Shown: positions 11,070-20,862, counted from the stretch's first letter. The stretch: DNA of 64,000 nt from Homarus americanus (GCF_018991925.1 NW_024722158.1:1649673-1713672); one strand, 5' to 3'. Notes: generated by a model not told the origin, from the sequence alone. A program made the numbers and translations.

Positions 11070-13168
11070 CACTGAGCTGCATTTGAAAAAAAAATTCATG
11101 AGGTGCGGGGTTCTTAGCTGATTCTTTATGTATTTTGCGTGCTGATTCCAAAAATGCCATTCATTTTGCCCAATTAGGTCAGATTTTTATGCTATTGGAA
11201 TTAGGAAAAAATCGAAATTCTTAAATATGATGTCAAAACTTTTATGCAAAATATATCATAAGAAATGTAACCACAACACATAGGACCAAAATATGTCAAC
11301 TACATAGATGCCTTTACAGTTAGACATGCATAAATGGCTGTCGCAGAGAATTTCTTTGGTGGTTGGTGTCTGAGGCGTCCCGTTTCAGACACCAACAGTA
11401 GTCGGCGAGCATGTTGATATCCCAGCGACCCTGGTACCGCTCCTCCATTACACGGATATCTTGATGGAAGCGTTCTCCTTGTGCCTCACTCACATCACCA
11501 CAGTTCTCTGGAAAGTAGTCCAAGTGGGAGCTGAGGAAGTGCATCTTGATGGACATGCGTGCACCAAGAACTTTGTAGCTCAGAAGTAGGTCCTCAACAA
11601 CTCGTTCATACTCTGGACTTCTGTAGTTGCCAAGAAAATTGGAGACAATAGACTTAAGGGCATGCCAGGCTTTCTTCTCATTTACATCCATGCTGTAATC
11701 AAACTTGGGATCTTTGAAAAGCTCTCTGATCTGAGGGCCATCAAAAATTCCTGCATTCAGCTTTGCCTCACTGACTTTTGGAAATTTTTCTTTCAGAAAA
11801 TTGAAAGCCTGGCTTTTTTTGTCCAGTGCCTTTACAAAGTTTTTGAACAGACCGAGCTTGATGTGCAGTGGCGGAAGAAGAATGTTCTGTGGATTCACCA
11901 GAGCATGGGCAACAACATTGTGAGAACCTGGAGTAAGTCCACTTCTTGCAGGCCAGTCACGTTGCATGTAGTGCTGCTTGTCTGCTCAACTATCCCACGG
12001 ACAGAGGAAACATGGAAACTTGGTGTAACCACCTTGTAGGCCCAGCACCATGGACACAACCTGTGGAAAAAACAGATTAGAAATATGTTTAGCTGAATAG
12101 TTTTATTATTAAAAAATATTAACACTTCATAATATGACAGTATGTCGGCAGACATAATTACCTATTAGAAAAACTGTCAACAAAATATAAATTTTTGAAA
12201 GCAATTGTTTTTGGTGTATTAAATTACCTTCAAGTCTCCACAGATCTTCCAATTGTGGTCATTATACTTCAGAGCAGTTAACAGATACTCCATGTTGTTG
12301 TAGTTCTCATCCATCTGCACTGAATGCCCCACCGGAACAGACGCGACCTGGTTTCCATTGAACAACAACACAGCTTTCAAGCTTCTTTTTGATGAGTCAA
12401 TGAAGAGCCGCCACTCTGATATATTGTATGATATTCCCATAGCTGCAATGAGTCCACTGATATTGTTGCAATACACCAATGAAGTTTCCTTGTCAAAACT
12501 GAAGAACTTGCGAAATTCCTTGTCACGGTTACTGTACCAGGCAAATGTTGTTCCTGGTGCTAAGACATTGTGTTCGCAAAGCCGTGATCCTAGTAGTTGA
12601 GCTGACTCCTTAGACAAGCACAAGTCTCTTGTTAAATCATTCAACTCAGCTTGACTGAAGGGTATGGGCTCTTTTGCAGAAGCTGTGGGCACACACTCCC
12701 ACTTTCTTGAAGTCTCGAGAGACACTGACTGAGGGTCTAGACTTTAGAGGCACATCGGGGTGGTTGCTAGTACATGCCATGTACCACCAGATGAAAAAGA
12801 AATTTAATTGTGAAAAAATATATGTAAAAAAACACGGATATATACTCTTTTCCTTTGCGTCACGGCGGACATTTAAATGGCCGGCGAGCACGTGGGTGTA
12901 TTTAAATGCATCGTAAGGGCATTAAAACTGACCGAAATCTTTTCTGTGAGGCTTGCCAATGTCTCGGATGATTTTTTTAATGAACGAATATGAGGACCCC
13001 ATTTTGAGCGAAAAATGCCAATATTTTACCTGAATCTCCGCTTAAAATGCTATAGCACAAAATTGTGACCTGATTGAGCAAAATGGATAACATTTTTGAG
13101 ATCAGCATGCAAAATACACCCAGAAAAGCTTAATAATACACAAACCTCAAAAACTATGCAGGGCAGTG
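11070..13168 (-). mobile_element. CACTA/EnSpm-like DNA transposon
   Basis: The ends are inverted repeats: CACTGAGCTGCAT on the left, and CACTGCCCTGCAT read from the right. A 3-bp TTA duplication flanks it (11067-11069 and 13169-13171). The sister duplication has the uninterrupted site GATTATTGG near 18600 with a single TTA, which proves the borders. CACTG termini with 3-bp duplications fit the EnSpm/CACTA group. The element carries a two-exon gene on the minus strand (12725-11320). Confidence 0.85.
11320..12725 (-). pseudogene. Transposase-like gene of the CACTA-like element, two exons
   Basis: Exon 1 (12725-12228) encodes a domain with APGTTFAWYSNRDKEFRKFF, RLFIDSSKRSLKAVLL and a final CGDLK. 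Exon 2 (12060-11320) continues with GLQGGYTKFPCFLCPWDS and later LPPLHIKLGLFKNFVKALDK and FPENCGDVSEAQGERFHQDI. The intron (12227-12061, 167 bp) has GTAATT and a pyrimidine-rich tract ending in CACAG, joined in phase. I recognise this as a family of uncharacterised proteins abundant in arthropod and cnidarian genomes; its place inside a CACTG-ended element argues that it is the transposase. A TGA interrupts exon 2 just after CFLCPWDS, probably from CGA, so this copy is inactive unless read through. The CxxC in that stretch may bind zinc. Confidence 0.72.
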
Positions 13169-13215
13169 TTATTGGTGCCGGCAACAGTTCAGTTTCATTA
13201 TAAGACTGAGTTATG

Positions 13216-13497
13216 GGCTCACTATCGCAATCATTCGTTGGGTCAGGCTCACCTTCACAATCATTCTTTGGGTCAGGCTCACTTTCATTATCATTCGTTG
13301 GGTCAGGCTCACTTTCACTATCATTCGTTGGGTCAGCCTCACTTTCACTGTCATTCGTTGGGTCAGGCTCACTTTCACTATCATTCGTTGGGTCAGGCTC
13401 GCTTTCACTGTCATTCGTTGGGTCAGGCTCACTTTCACTATCATTCGTTGGGTCAGGCTCACTTTCACTGTCATTCGTTGGGTCAGGCTCACTTTCA
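13216..13497. repeat. 30-bp minisatellite, array 1
   Basis: About nine copies of a 30-bp unit containing CATTCGTTGGGTCAGGCTCA. Because 30 is divisible by three, long frames stay open; on the minus strand it reads SESEPDPTND repeats. The array forms the boundary between duplication copies 1 and 2. Not considered a gene because upstream and downstream frames show no conserved sequence. Confidence 0.95.
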
Positions 13498-13951
13498 TAT
13501 GGGAGAATTAAGGTTGAGCTGTGTGTGTTACACGGCCATTTACAAGAATGCATCTACAGCATAAATTGAGATGCAGCTGTAGTTGAATAATATTAACCAA
13601 GTGTTATTTTAGCACAGTACAATATGTTTTGGGGGACATTTTTATGTGGGAATGTGTCTCTAGTTATATAAAGGAAGTCTGAAGTATTATTTCACTAATA
13701 TGTTTGACTTTCCTTCCCACAGATATGAACTGAAGAACAAATGGCAGTGGGAAGAGAAGCAGTAGACTGTGAGAACACTATGTTGGGTGCAGGTGTAAAC
13801 AACAGTGGACATAGACAAAGTATTACCAACTGAACCAAAGAATTACAAGTAGACAAGAAATTATTCTTCCTTGTGGAAATATGTTTTGAAATAATTCAAA
13901 ACTTGTGTATAGATTCACCCCCTCATAAGACTTTTGTCACATGTAGTAAAA

Positions 13952-14100
13952 GTTTACCAGCCATCACAAGTACAGTAGTATATCAGCCTGAGTATTATTG
14001 TTTACCAGCCATCACAAGTACAGTAGTATATCAGCCTGAGTATTATTGTTTACCAGCCATCACAAGTACAGTAGTATATCAGCCTGAGTATTATTGTTTA
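13952..14100. repeat. 48-bp tandem repeat, three copies
   Basis: Three near-perfect copies of a unit containing ACCAGCCATCACAAGTACAG and GCCTGAGTATTATTG. Copy 1 of the duplication has only about two degenerate units at 6536-6640, so the array expanded after or was eroded since the duplication. Confidence 0.9.
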
Positions 14101-14535
14101 CTGTACATCAGAGGAACTGTACATATAACAATAGTGTACAGTATATAATTTTTGTACACTTCCCTGTTGAGTGTTTTTATAGTGTATGTTGTGTCATAAA
14201 CAGTGTTTGTTAATGGCAAGTACAGTTATATGTGTAACTCATTCTTTACACCATTTTTCACATTTAGTTCAAAGAGGTATAGAGGAACCTTGTTAATAAT
14301 GGTGTAGTCACATCACAAACTGGATCTTCCATCACACTTACCTCCTCACTGTCCTCCCATCTCAGCATCATTACATCAGTGTCAGTAAATCACATTCACT
14401 AATTGATTTATGTTTCAGTTTTCATTGTCAAATATAATTAACAGTAACAAGACATTAATAGCTCTTGTAGGAGGAAACAGTTTGCCAGTTAAGTGTCACT
14501 AAAACCTTTGAACACACAATACACACAGTTTTATA

Positions 14536-15795
14536 ATGGAAGGTCACTCAGAGGAACAGTCAGAGTCTCCCAGAGAATTGTCTGTAAAATCACATCAAGT
14601 AACACATGTGAAAGATCATACAGGAGAGAAGCCATTTGAGTGTTCAGAATGTTTTAAAGGTTTTAAAAGACAACATGATTTAGTGAGACATGTGAAAGTT
14701 CATACAGTAGAAAAGCCATTTCAATGCTTAGAATGTTTTAAAGGCTTTTCACAAGGAAGTCACTTAGAAGCACATATGAGAAGTCATACAGGAGAGAAGC
14801 CATTTGAGTGTTCAGAATGTTTTAAAAGGTGCTCATTTAAATCTTCTCTCATAAATCATCTGAGAGTTCATACAGAACAGAAATCTAAGAAGTGTTCAGA
14901 ATGTTTTAAAGAATTTAAAAGACAAAGTGAGTTAGTGAGACATATGAGAGCTCATACAGGAGAGAAACCTTATCAGTGTTCACAATGTGTGAAAAGATTT
15001 AGAAGACAAGGTAATTTAGATGAACATACGAGACTTCATACAGGCGAGAAACCTTATCAGTGTTCACAATGTCCTAAAAGGTTCACACATAAAAATTCTC
15101 TCGTATATCATAAGAGAGTTCATGCAGGAGAGAAACCTTATCAGTGTTCACAATGTCCTAAAAGGTTCTCACATAAAAATTCTCTCATAATTCATGAGAG
15201 AATTCATACAGGAGAGAAACCTTATCAGTGTGCAAAATGTTTTAAAAGGTTTTCACATAAAAGTTCTTTTGTGTATCATAAGAGAGTTCATACAGGAGAG
15301 AAACCTTATCAGTGTTCACAGTGTATTAAAAGGTTCTCAGATAAATCTTCTCTCATAAATCATAAGAAAACTCATACAGGAGAGAAACCTTATCAGTGTT
15401 TAGAATGTCATCAAGGCTTTTCTAAAAGTTCTAACCTAGTAAGACATAAGAAAGTTCACTCAGAAAAACCTTTCCACTGTGTAAGATGCATGAAAGACTT
15501 TATAGAGAAAGAGAGTTTAATATTACATGTAGAGAGATGTTACCAGACTGACCAGGTGGTCAACTCTCATCATTATGAAGGTGAAAGTTGCCAGGATTTG
15601 CACCATGACTTGAGCTTGTCTTGCCAACCAACAGTGGAGATGTGTGTTTCTGAAGGAGTGAAAAAGGAAACTAATTATGATCCACTCTCAGTCATTTGTG
15701 AGACAGAAGCTTCACCAGGGCCTGAGATAATTGACCAATCTTCTTTAAAGATGGAGTGCCTGGAAGAACTAGAATTTGTTAAGGAAGAATTCTGA
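14536..15795 (+). CDS. C2H2 zinc-finger protein, copy 2 (intact, 419 aa)
   Basis: Likely a nuclear, sequence-specific DNA-binding protein. Residues 1-33 are a short polar leader with no KRAB or ZAD domain. Residues 34-336 form eleven consecutive fingers spaced every 28 residues: ten C2H2 with TGEKP-type linkers and a last C2HC finger ending HVERC. Finger 3 has Cys in place of the core Phe (about residue 99), which should weaken that finger. Residues 337-419 are an acidic tail with three SUMO-consensus-like motifs: VKKE, LKME and VKEE. The ATG at 14536 is chosen because it opens the frame in ATAATGG context and is the only start upstream of the fingers. A 3' UTR with a pyrimidine tract and AATAAA at 16109 follows. 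The tandem partner at 7186-8277 is degenerate, so this copy probably carries the function. Target sequence and regulatory role are unknown. Confidence 0.88.
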   Translation: MEGHSEEQSESPRELSVKSHQVTHVKDHTGEKPFECSECFKGFKRQHDLVRHVKVHTVEKPFQCLECFKGFSQGSHLEAHMRSHTGEKPFECSECFKRCSFKSSLINHLRVHTEQKSKKCSECFKEFKRQSELVRHMRAHTGEKPYQCSQCVKRFRRQGNLDEHTRLHTGEKPYQCSQCPKRFTHKNSLVYHKRVHAGEKPYQCSQCPKRFSHKNSLIIHERIHTGEKPYQCAKCFKRFSHKSSFVYHKRVHTGEKPYQCSQCIKRFSDKSSLINHKKTHTGEKPYQCLECHQGFSKSSNLVRHKKVHSEKPFHCVRCMKDFIEKESLILHVERCYQTDQVVNSHHYEGESCQDLHHDLSLSCQPTVEMCVSEGVKKETNYDPLSVICETEASPGPEIIDQSSLKMECLEELEFVKEEF

Positions 15796-15948
15796 AACTG
15801 TTATTGTTATTGATAGTCATGGTAGACTCAACCTTGGTCGCTCTAAAATCAATCTTTACAAAATTGTGAGAGAAAATGTGACGTAACGGATGAAAATATT
15901 ATGATGCTACTGAGACAACTGAGTCGCAGTATTCATTCTGAAATTCAT

Positions 15949-16072
15949 CTCGTCCCCTCCCCTCTCTTCCTCTCCCATCCCATCCCATCCCTTCCCATCC
16001 CCTCCCTTCCCTTCCTCTCCCTTCCCATCCCTTCCCGTGCCCTTCCCGTCCTCTCCGTCCCTTCCCCTCCCC
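15949..16072. repeat. Polypyrimidine tract, copy 2
   Basis: Equivalent of 8433-8538, somewhat longer and with several CCCATCC variants. Lies in the presumed 3' UTR of the intact zinc-finger gene. Confidence 0.9.
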
Positions 16073-16108
16073 AGTAAAGATTGTTTTTTGACTGGCTGTA
16101 CATTTATT

Positions 16109-16114
16109 AATAAA
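16109..16114 (+). promoter_or_regulatory. Poly(A) signal AATAAA (copy 2)
   Basis: AATAAA about 310 bp after the stop codon of the intact zinc-finger gene, in the same context as copy 1. Confidence 0.6.
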
Positions 16115-16770
16115 GTACACTGTATCCTCATTAATTGGGGTCATTATAATTCAAATTTTGGCCAAATTCATATGTTTATTTTTATTTGTTAATTAATTAA
16201 ACGATTTGAATTGAAAATGAATTTGAAATAACCTACAGGTTCAAAAGTCTATTGTTATTGTAAACGCCTTAGTTAAGGACGTTCAGGTTACCGGCAAGTC
16301 GAAGGGAATGATTGAAACCCGTCTTTTGACGCATTCAATATTTATTGATGTCAAAACCTGCAGAGAAGGCGTTCATAATATTACAAGGTGGTACATCTGA
16401 TACATAATTAGTTAGTCTCACACAATTTTATCTTAATTACAATTTATTGAACATACTGACATAACACAAAGTTCATAACTCTATTCATCTTAGCTTCGCT
16501 TCATTCTGCATTGTCTTATTACTCCAGGTTAGGCAGAAACGAGCAGGCGTAAATAGTCAACAATATTTCAGTACCGAGGGGTATGTCATCACTTAGGCTG
16601 TACTTACAAGTGCGGGTCAATGCAGATCAGTATGGTGTTCCAAGAGAAAACAGTATTGCGTAAATCGTCCCAGCACAAATTCTCGGACAGGAGAAGGCTG
16701 GTCTTCACAGCATCACTAGAGAGGGCGATCTGTCTCATGGAGGGGCGGGCAGCTACCGCCACCAGTCTAA

Positions 16771-17314
16771 AGCCCTGTCCACACGATCGAACAGTGCCCG
16801 GCGGACTTTGCCCGTTTACCGGGCAAAGCCTGTGTGTCGTCGTACACACTGAGGTGCTGGTTGGCAGCAGTCACACTCTGCCACTGGTAGCTAGTAGGTG
16901 GTCGCCAGTAGCTGCTGCGGTACGATCACCATGGTGTGTCGCAGGACAGTTAAATCAAAGACTATAGCGCTGTGTATAATAATTGCTACAGTGTGCAAAA
17001 AGAAGAAAAAAGAGAAAAGGGAATGGTGCAAGGAATGGTTATCTCAACGAAAAGTTAAGGGAAGTCGTGTCACGATTTTACGTGAACTGCAAGGTAAACA
17101 TGAGAAAGACTTCACTAACTACATGAGAATGGACCCCAACACCTTCTATAGACTTTTCGCAGGAAACGGTCAAACCACCAGGCAGACGGCCTTATCTGGT
17201 GATTTCGTTCGACCACGGGCACGGGCACTCTGGTAGTTTGCCCGTCAATTTTGCCCGAACAACGGGCATTTAGCGAGTGCCCGTCGGGCAGTGCTCGATC
17301 GTGTGGATGGGGCT
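16771..17314 (+). mobile_element. PIF/Harbinger-like element, copy 2
   Basis: Same element as 9243-9773, flanked by TAA at 16768-16770 and 17315-17317. It keeps the Harbinger-like fragment with HEKDFTNYMRMDPNTFYRLF and an upstream basic stretch KKKKKEKREWCKEW. It also retains a short inner piece (GTTTGCCCGTCAATTTTGCC region near 17240) that copy 1 has lost. Confidence 0.8.
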
Positions 17315-18639
17315 TAAGACGGTCCACTCAGCAGAACCAGTAGTCTGTAAACACTTCTACATCTGGCGAGGTCACAGGTCGAAAGACTTAATGGCATCAC
17401 ACGCCAGCACTGTAGCTGAAGCCAGCGGCGATAACAATTATTATAAGAATATATTATGAAATAGATCAAGATGAATGAATTATAGGAATAGTTTATGAAT
17501 TGTATTAAGATCCTGTATAAAACTACTCTTGGATGCATAGAAGTAGAGAGGGAGAAGGTGGCAGAGGAGGAGGACAGCTCGCCACCTCTCAACCCCAGAT
17601 GAGCTACTGTGCTGCAGTATAGTCCCAGCCTCTTGTTTACAGAGAGGTACACTGCTCTACCTAACACTGTTGCCAGCACTCACTGAGGCACTGTTGTTGT
17701 CACTACTCAAGAGGGTTGGTGCTTACTACAGGATCTGTCTTGAGCACTTAGTAAATATTATTGTAGCATATTTATCACAATTTAATAAATATTATTGTAG
17801 TGTATAATACATCTTCATATGCCCAGGTTTATTCGCTGATCAGTTGAGGCGCTCCGCATCAGAAGGGGTGAAGCGCCAAATTCAAAAAGCTGAGAAAAAC
17901 ATTTAAAGTTTTTTGACGTTCAAACAACTATAATTTTATAGTTTTTTCAGCTTGGTTGTTTATTTTTTTATCATGCAGCTCAATCCTTCTCCTAGTGAAC
18001 TGTGATAACTGGAAGTTAGTACCGTTAATAATTATTATATCGCCAGTTGAATGGGAATAACTACCCGTGATGTACAGTAGTTGGAGCTTCAAACCAACAA
18101 TTATCGTGTTTTTCTGCAAAATTATGTTATTATTGTGGGCTAATACTGTAAAACAAGTTAATGATCACCAAAAACAACACTCGTCTTACCCCCCCCCCCC
18201 AAAAAAAATAATAACTAATAACTTTGCCTGTCAGTATTTATGTTTCCGTCCTATTATTAGCCAAAGATTTATAATATTGTTAAGTATAATAATAATAAGG
18301 AAACACCACTACACTCATCCTCCCACCATTAACCCCCGACGTAATTTACATACGAATACAAAGGCGGAGAAAGTTTGCATAATCTTTGGTAAAAAACAGT
18401 ATTATGACAATAGTATTACAATCTTACTTTGTTTAGTTCCTTCGTTTTATTATATCCGACGATCATAGTAACTTGAAGTTACGTAAATCCTGAGGCGTGC
18501 GTATAACTATAGCGGCCTCGTCATAGGTCAGGTATTGATCAAAGTCTTTCTGCATTCTTTAAAAACCGTCACATAGATTCTTCATCAACTAAATCATCGA
18601 TTATTGGTGCCGGCAACAGTTCAGTTTCATTATAAGACT
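17315..18639. other. AT-rich duplicated non-coding sequence, copy 2
   Basis: Collinear with 9774-11069 plus 13169-13215. The point near 18600 is the empty target site (GATTATTGG) of the CACTA-like element. No coding frame is conserved between copies. Confidence 0.6.
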
Positions 18640-18869
18640 GAGTTATGGGCTCACTTTCACTATTATTCGTTGGGTCAGGCTCACTATCACTATCATTCGT
18701 TGGGTCAGGCTCACTTTCACTATCATTCGTTGGGTCAGGTTCACTTTCACTATCATTCGTTGGGTCAGGCTCACTATCACTATCATTTGTTGGGTCAGGC
18801 TCAATTTCACTCATTCGTTGGGCCAGGCTCACTTTCACTCATTCGTTGGGTCAGGTTCACTTTCACTAT
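18640..18869. repeat. 30-bp minisatellite, array 2
   Basis: About seven copies of the CATTCGTTGGGTCAGGYTCA-type unit. The array is interrupted at 18869 by candidate LTR F and resumes at 19827. Confidence 0.95.
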
Positions 18870-18892
18870 TGTAGTGATGGGTTGTCAGACCA

Positions 18893-19290
18893 CAGCTTAC
18901 ATCTCAGAAACAGTCCAGACTTGACCCGACATTAGGGGGGTCAAGTGTAGGGTAACCCTTGCAGCTGCCAAAGGGTTATAAATCAACCAGGCTCCCCTCC
19001 ACATGTCACACGGCCCCAACAAACATGTAAGAAGGCACCTGCCTGACTCTCCCAATATACACAATAACCTACATCGCAGAAGAAGTCCAGACCTGACCTC
19101 ACATTAGCCAGGTCAAGTGTAGCCCTTGAGCCCAAGTCAAGGGGCCACAAATCAACCAGAGCCTCTCATGTCACACGGCCCCACCAACGATGTTAACAGA
19201 CAAGCATTCATCTGAAGATTTCTCCAGAATGTACAACAGCTTATAGTCTCAGAAGAAGTCCAGACCTGACCCTCACGGGAGAGAGAGTGA
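18893..19290. repeat. ~171-bp tandem repeat, about 2.3 copies
   Basis: Units begin near 18895, 19067 and 19238, each with CAGAAGAAGTCCAGACCTGAC-like and CACACGGCCCCA words. Located in the 5' half of candidate LTR F, where enhancer repeats are common. Confidence 0.8.
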
Positions 19291-19632
19291 GAGACACACG
19301 GATCGGAGGATGAGGTCCACCACAGCCCAGTCCCGCTCGCGGGAGGAGAGTCACGCAAGACTTCCCTCCCCGACTTCCCTCCGGTGCCCAGCTAAGCAGT
19401 CTACCCATAGAGACAACCCAGGACCACCTGCTAGGCCTCCCCCAGGTCACGTGAGTTTTTGTCAGAGCTTTCCACGGGATGAGTTACTTACGTGGGAATT
19501 GTATTCATTTCATGTTCATGTCCGAGAATCAGAGTGTCTAGTAACGTAATATGATGTCCTAGTAACGTAAATATAATGTCCTAGTAACTTCAATAGAAGG
19601 TGTTATTAATGTGTCCATGTCATTGTCGTATT

Positions 19633-19638
19633 AATAAA
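19633..19638 (+). promoter_or_regulatory. AATAAA in candidate LTR F
   Basis: Poly(A) hexamer in the sequence TTAATAAACAGTTG, at a position suitable for the R region of an LTR. Confidence 0.45.
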
Positions 19639-19826
19639 CAGTTGTAACGAAGCGGTGTTTGAGAAGTCGCCCTTAAGACGTAATAGATGTGTGTGGACGC
19701 ATAAGATAAGATAAGTGTAAGTCCAGATTAAATAACTATCACGGCCACGCTACCAAAGTCTTCCTCTCTTTCACTCTCTTACTAAATATTCTCTTCATAC
19801 TTTCTACTTTAAAACCCGTCATTATA

Positions 19827-20220
19827 CTATCATTCGTTGGGTCAGGCTCACTTTCACTATCATTCGTTGGGTCAGGTTCACTTTTACTATCATTCGTTGG
19901 GTCAGGCTCACTTTCACTATCATTCGTTGGGTCAGGTTCACTTTCACTATCATTCGTTGGGTCAGGTTCACTTTCACTATCATTCGTTGGGTCAGGCTCA
20001 CTTTCACTATCATTCGTTGGGTCAGGTTCACTTTCACTATCATTCGTTGGGTCAGGTTCACTTTCACTATCATTCATTGGGTCAGGCTCACTTTCACTAT
20101 CATTCGTTGGGTCAGGTTCACTTTCACTCATTCGTTGGGTCAGGTTCACTTTCACTATCATTCGTTGGGTCAGGCTCACTCTCACTATCATTTGTTGGGT
20201 CAGGCTCACTTTCACTATCA
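19827..20220. repeat. 30-bp minisatellite, array 3
   Basis: About thirteen copies of the 30-bp unit. It is the continuation of array 2 beyond candidate LTR F and ends abruptly against a truncated LTR D. Confidence 0.95.
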
Positions 20221-20456
20221 CCTCCTCCGCCGCTGCCTGGCGGCCCTCGCTCCCTCCGGCGAGCATGGCGACCCACAAGCTATCCTCCTCTGAGCACCCT
20301 CACCAACCAGCTCTCTCTACATCACGCTTGTAACCATGCTGCCTTCCCAGCACCAAGCTGCATTGTACATCCAATACAACATGTATACAGAGAGCACATT
20401 GTGAGTTTCCTTTCTCCATCCCATCCTGAGAGAGAACAAACAACCCGTACCCCACA
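20221..20456 (+). mobile_element. LTR family D, 5'-truncated, plus orientation
   Basis: Matches the 3' half of the complete LTR at 32932-33374, from CCTCCTCC to the terminal CCCCACA. The 5' half is missing and the border lies directly on the 30-bp array. It is followed two bases later by a primer-binding-site-like word. Confidence 0.75.
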
Positions 20457-20458
20457 AA

Positions 20459-20476
20459 TGGTGACCCCGGAGTGAC
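20459..20476 (+). promoter_or_regulatory. Candidate tRNA primer-binding site after LTR D
   Basis: TGGTGACCCCGGAGTGAC begins two bases after the LTR end. A TGG start complementary to a tRNA CCA end, directly 3' of the 5' LTR, is the expected layout of an LTR retrotransposon. The tRNA was not identified. Confidence 0.45.
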
Positions 20477-20484
20477 ACGAACAC

Positions 20485-20794
20485 CCAGCCAGGCAGCATG
20501 GTAATAAGCATTGAGTAGAGAGAGCTGGTTGGTGAGGGTGCCCAGAGTGAGGGCACGTGGCTTGAGGGACGCCAAGGTTTTTGGTGGGAGCGGAAGCCGC
20601 CAGGCAGGCGCGGAGGAGGAGGTAATGCTTGCTGGTGGCAGTGAGTAGAAAGAGACTGGTCACAGCGGTGTCAGGTCTTATAAGGCGGGGGTAGGAGTGG
20701 GTTGATATATGACCCCCGCTCCATGGGCGGCGCTGGAGGCGTAGGCTGGGGAATTCGAGAAGGTTCGGTGTTTGTCGGGGAGGAATCCACTACA
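20485..20794 (-). mobile_element. LTR family D, inverted copy
   Basis: Read on the minus strand it starts with TGTAGTGGATTCCTCCCC and continues through the TATA-like and GGCGGCC-rich parts of LTR D, with deletions. It faces the truncated plus-strand copy at 20221-20456. Confidence 0.7.
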
Positions 20795-20862
20795 ATATAA
20801 TATTATATTTTCTAAATTTCAATGTCCTTACCTTTCTGAAGTATACTCTGTTTTTACTTATA

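Larger units (their letters stand above)
6031..13499. repeat. Tandem segmental duplication, copy 1
   Basis: The sequence from about 6031 (ending of a TTTCATA word, then GAGAAATTAAGGTTGAGCTG) is collinear with copy 2 starting near 13500. Shared parts in order are the 5' region with an acceptor-like pyrimidine tract plus CAG at 6246-6255, the zinc-finger frame, the pyrimidine tract, the PIF/Harbinger element, AT-rich 3' sequence (9774-11069), and the 30-bp minisatellite. Copy 1 additionally holds a 2.1-kb CACTA-like insertion. Differences elsewhere are scattered substitutions and small indels, larger upstream of the fingers. The non-coding parts 8600-9240 and 9774-11066 show nothing else recognisable. 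Confidence 0.9.
13500..18869. repeat. Tandem segmental duplication, copy 2
   Basis: Collinear with copy 1 (6031-13499) but without the CACTA-like insertion. Holds the intact zinc-finger gene, the second PIF/Harbinger element and the second 30-bp array. Stretches 13500-13950 and 14100-14535 are 5' flank of the gene, with a good acceptor-like tract (pyrimidines then CACAG at 13711-13722) that may begin a 5' UTR exon. 16120-16770 shows nothing recognisable. Confidence 0.9.
18870..19826 (+). mobile_element. Candidate solo LTR, family F
   Basis: This 957-bp block interrupts the 30-bp array. Its ends are inverted: TGTAGTGATGGGTT on the left and AACCCGTCATTATA on the right, and CTAT is duplicated on both sides (18866-18869 and 19827-19830). 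An AATAAA lies at 19633-19638, about 190 bp before the right end, and a ~171-bp tandem repeat occupies the left half. TG-type ends, a 4-bp duplication, a late poly(A) signal and repeats in the U3-like part together suggest a solo LTR in plus orientation. No coding frame with known domains is present. A MITE is an alternative. Confidence 0.6.

Noticed and set aside
13050..13564. SESEPDPTND repeat frame as an acidic protein
   Set aside because: Pure 30-bp minisatellite; the same array occurs three times in different contexts without conserved flanks.
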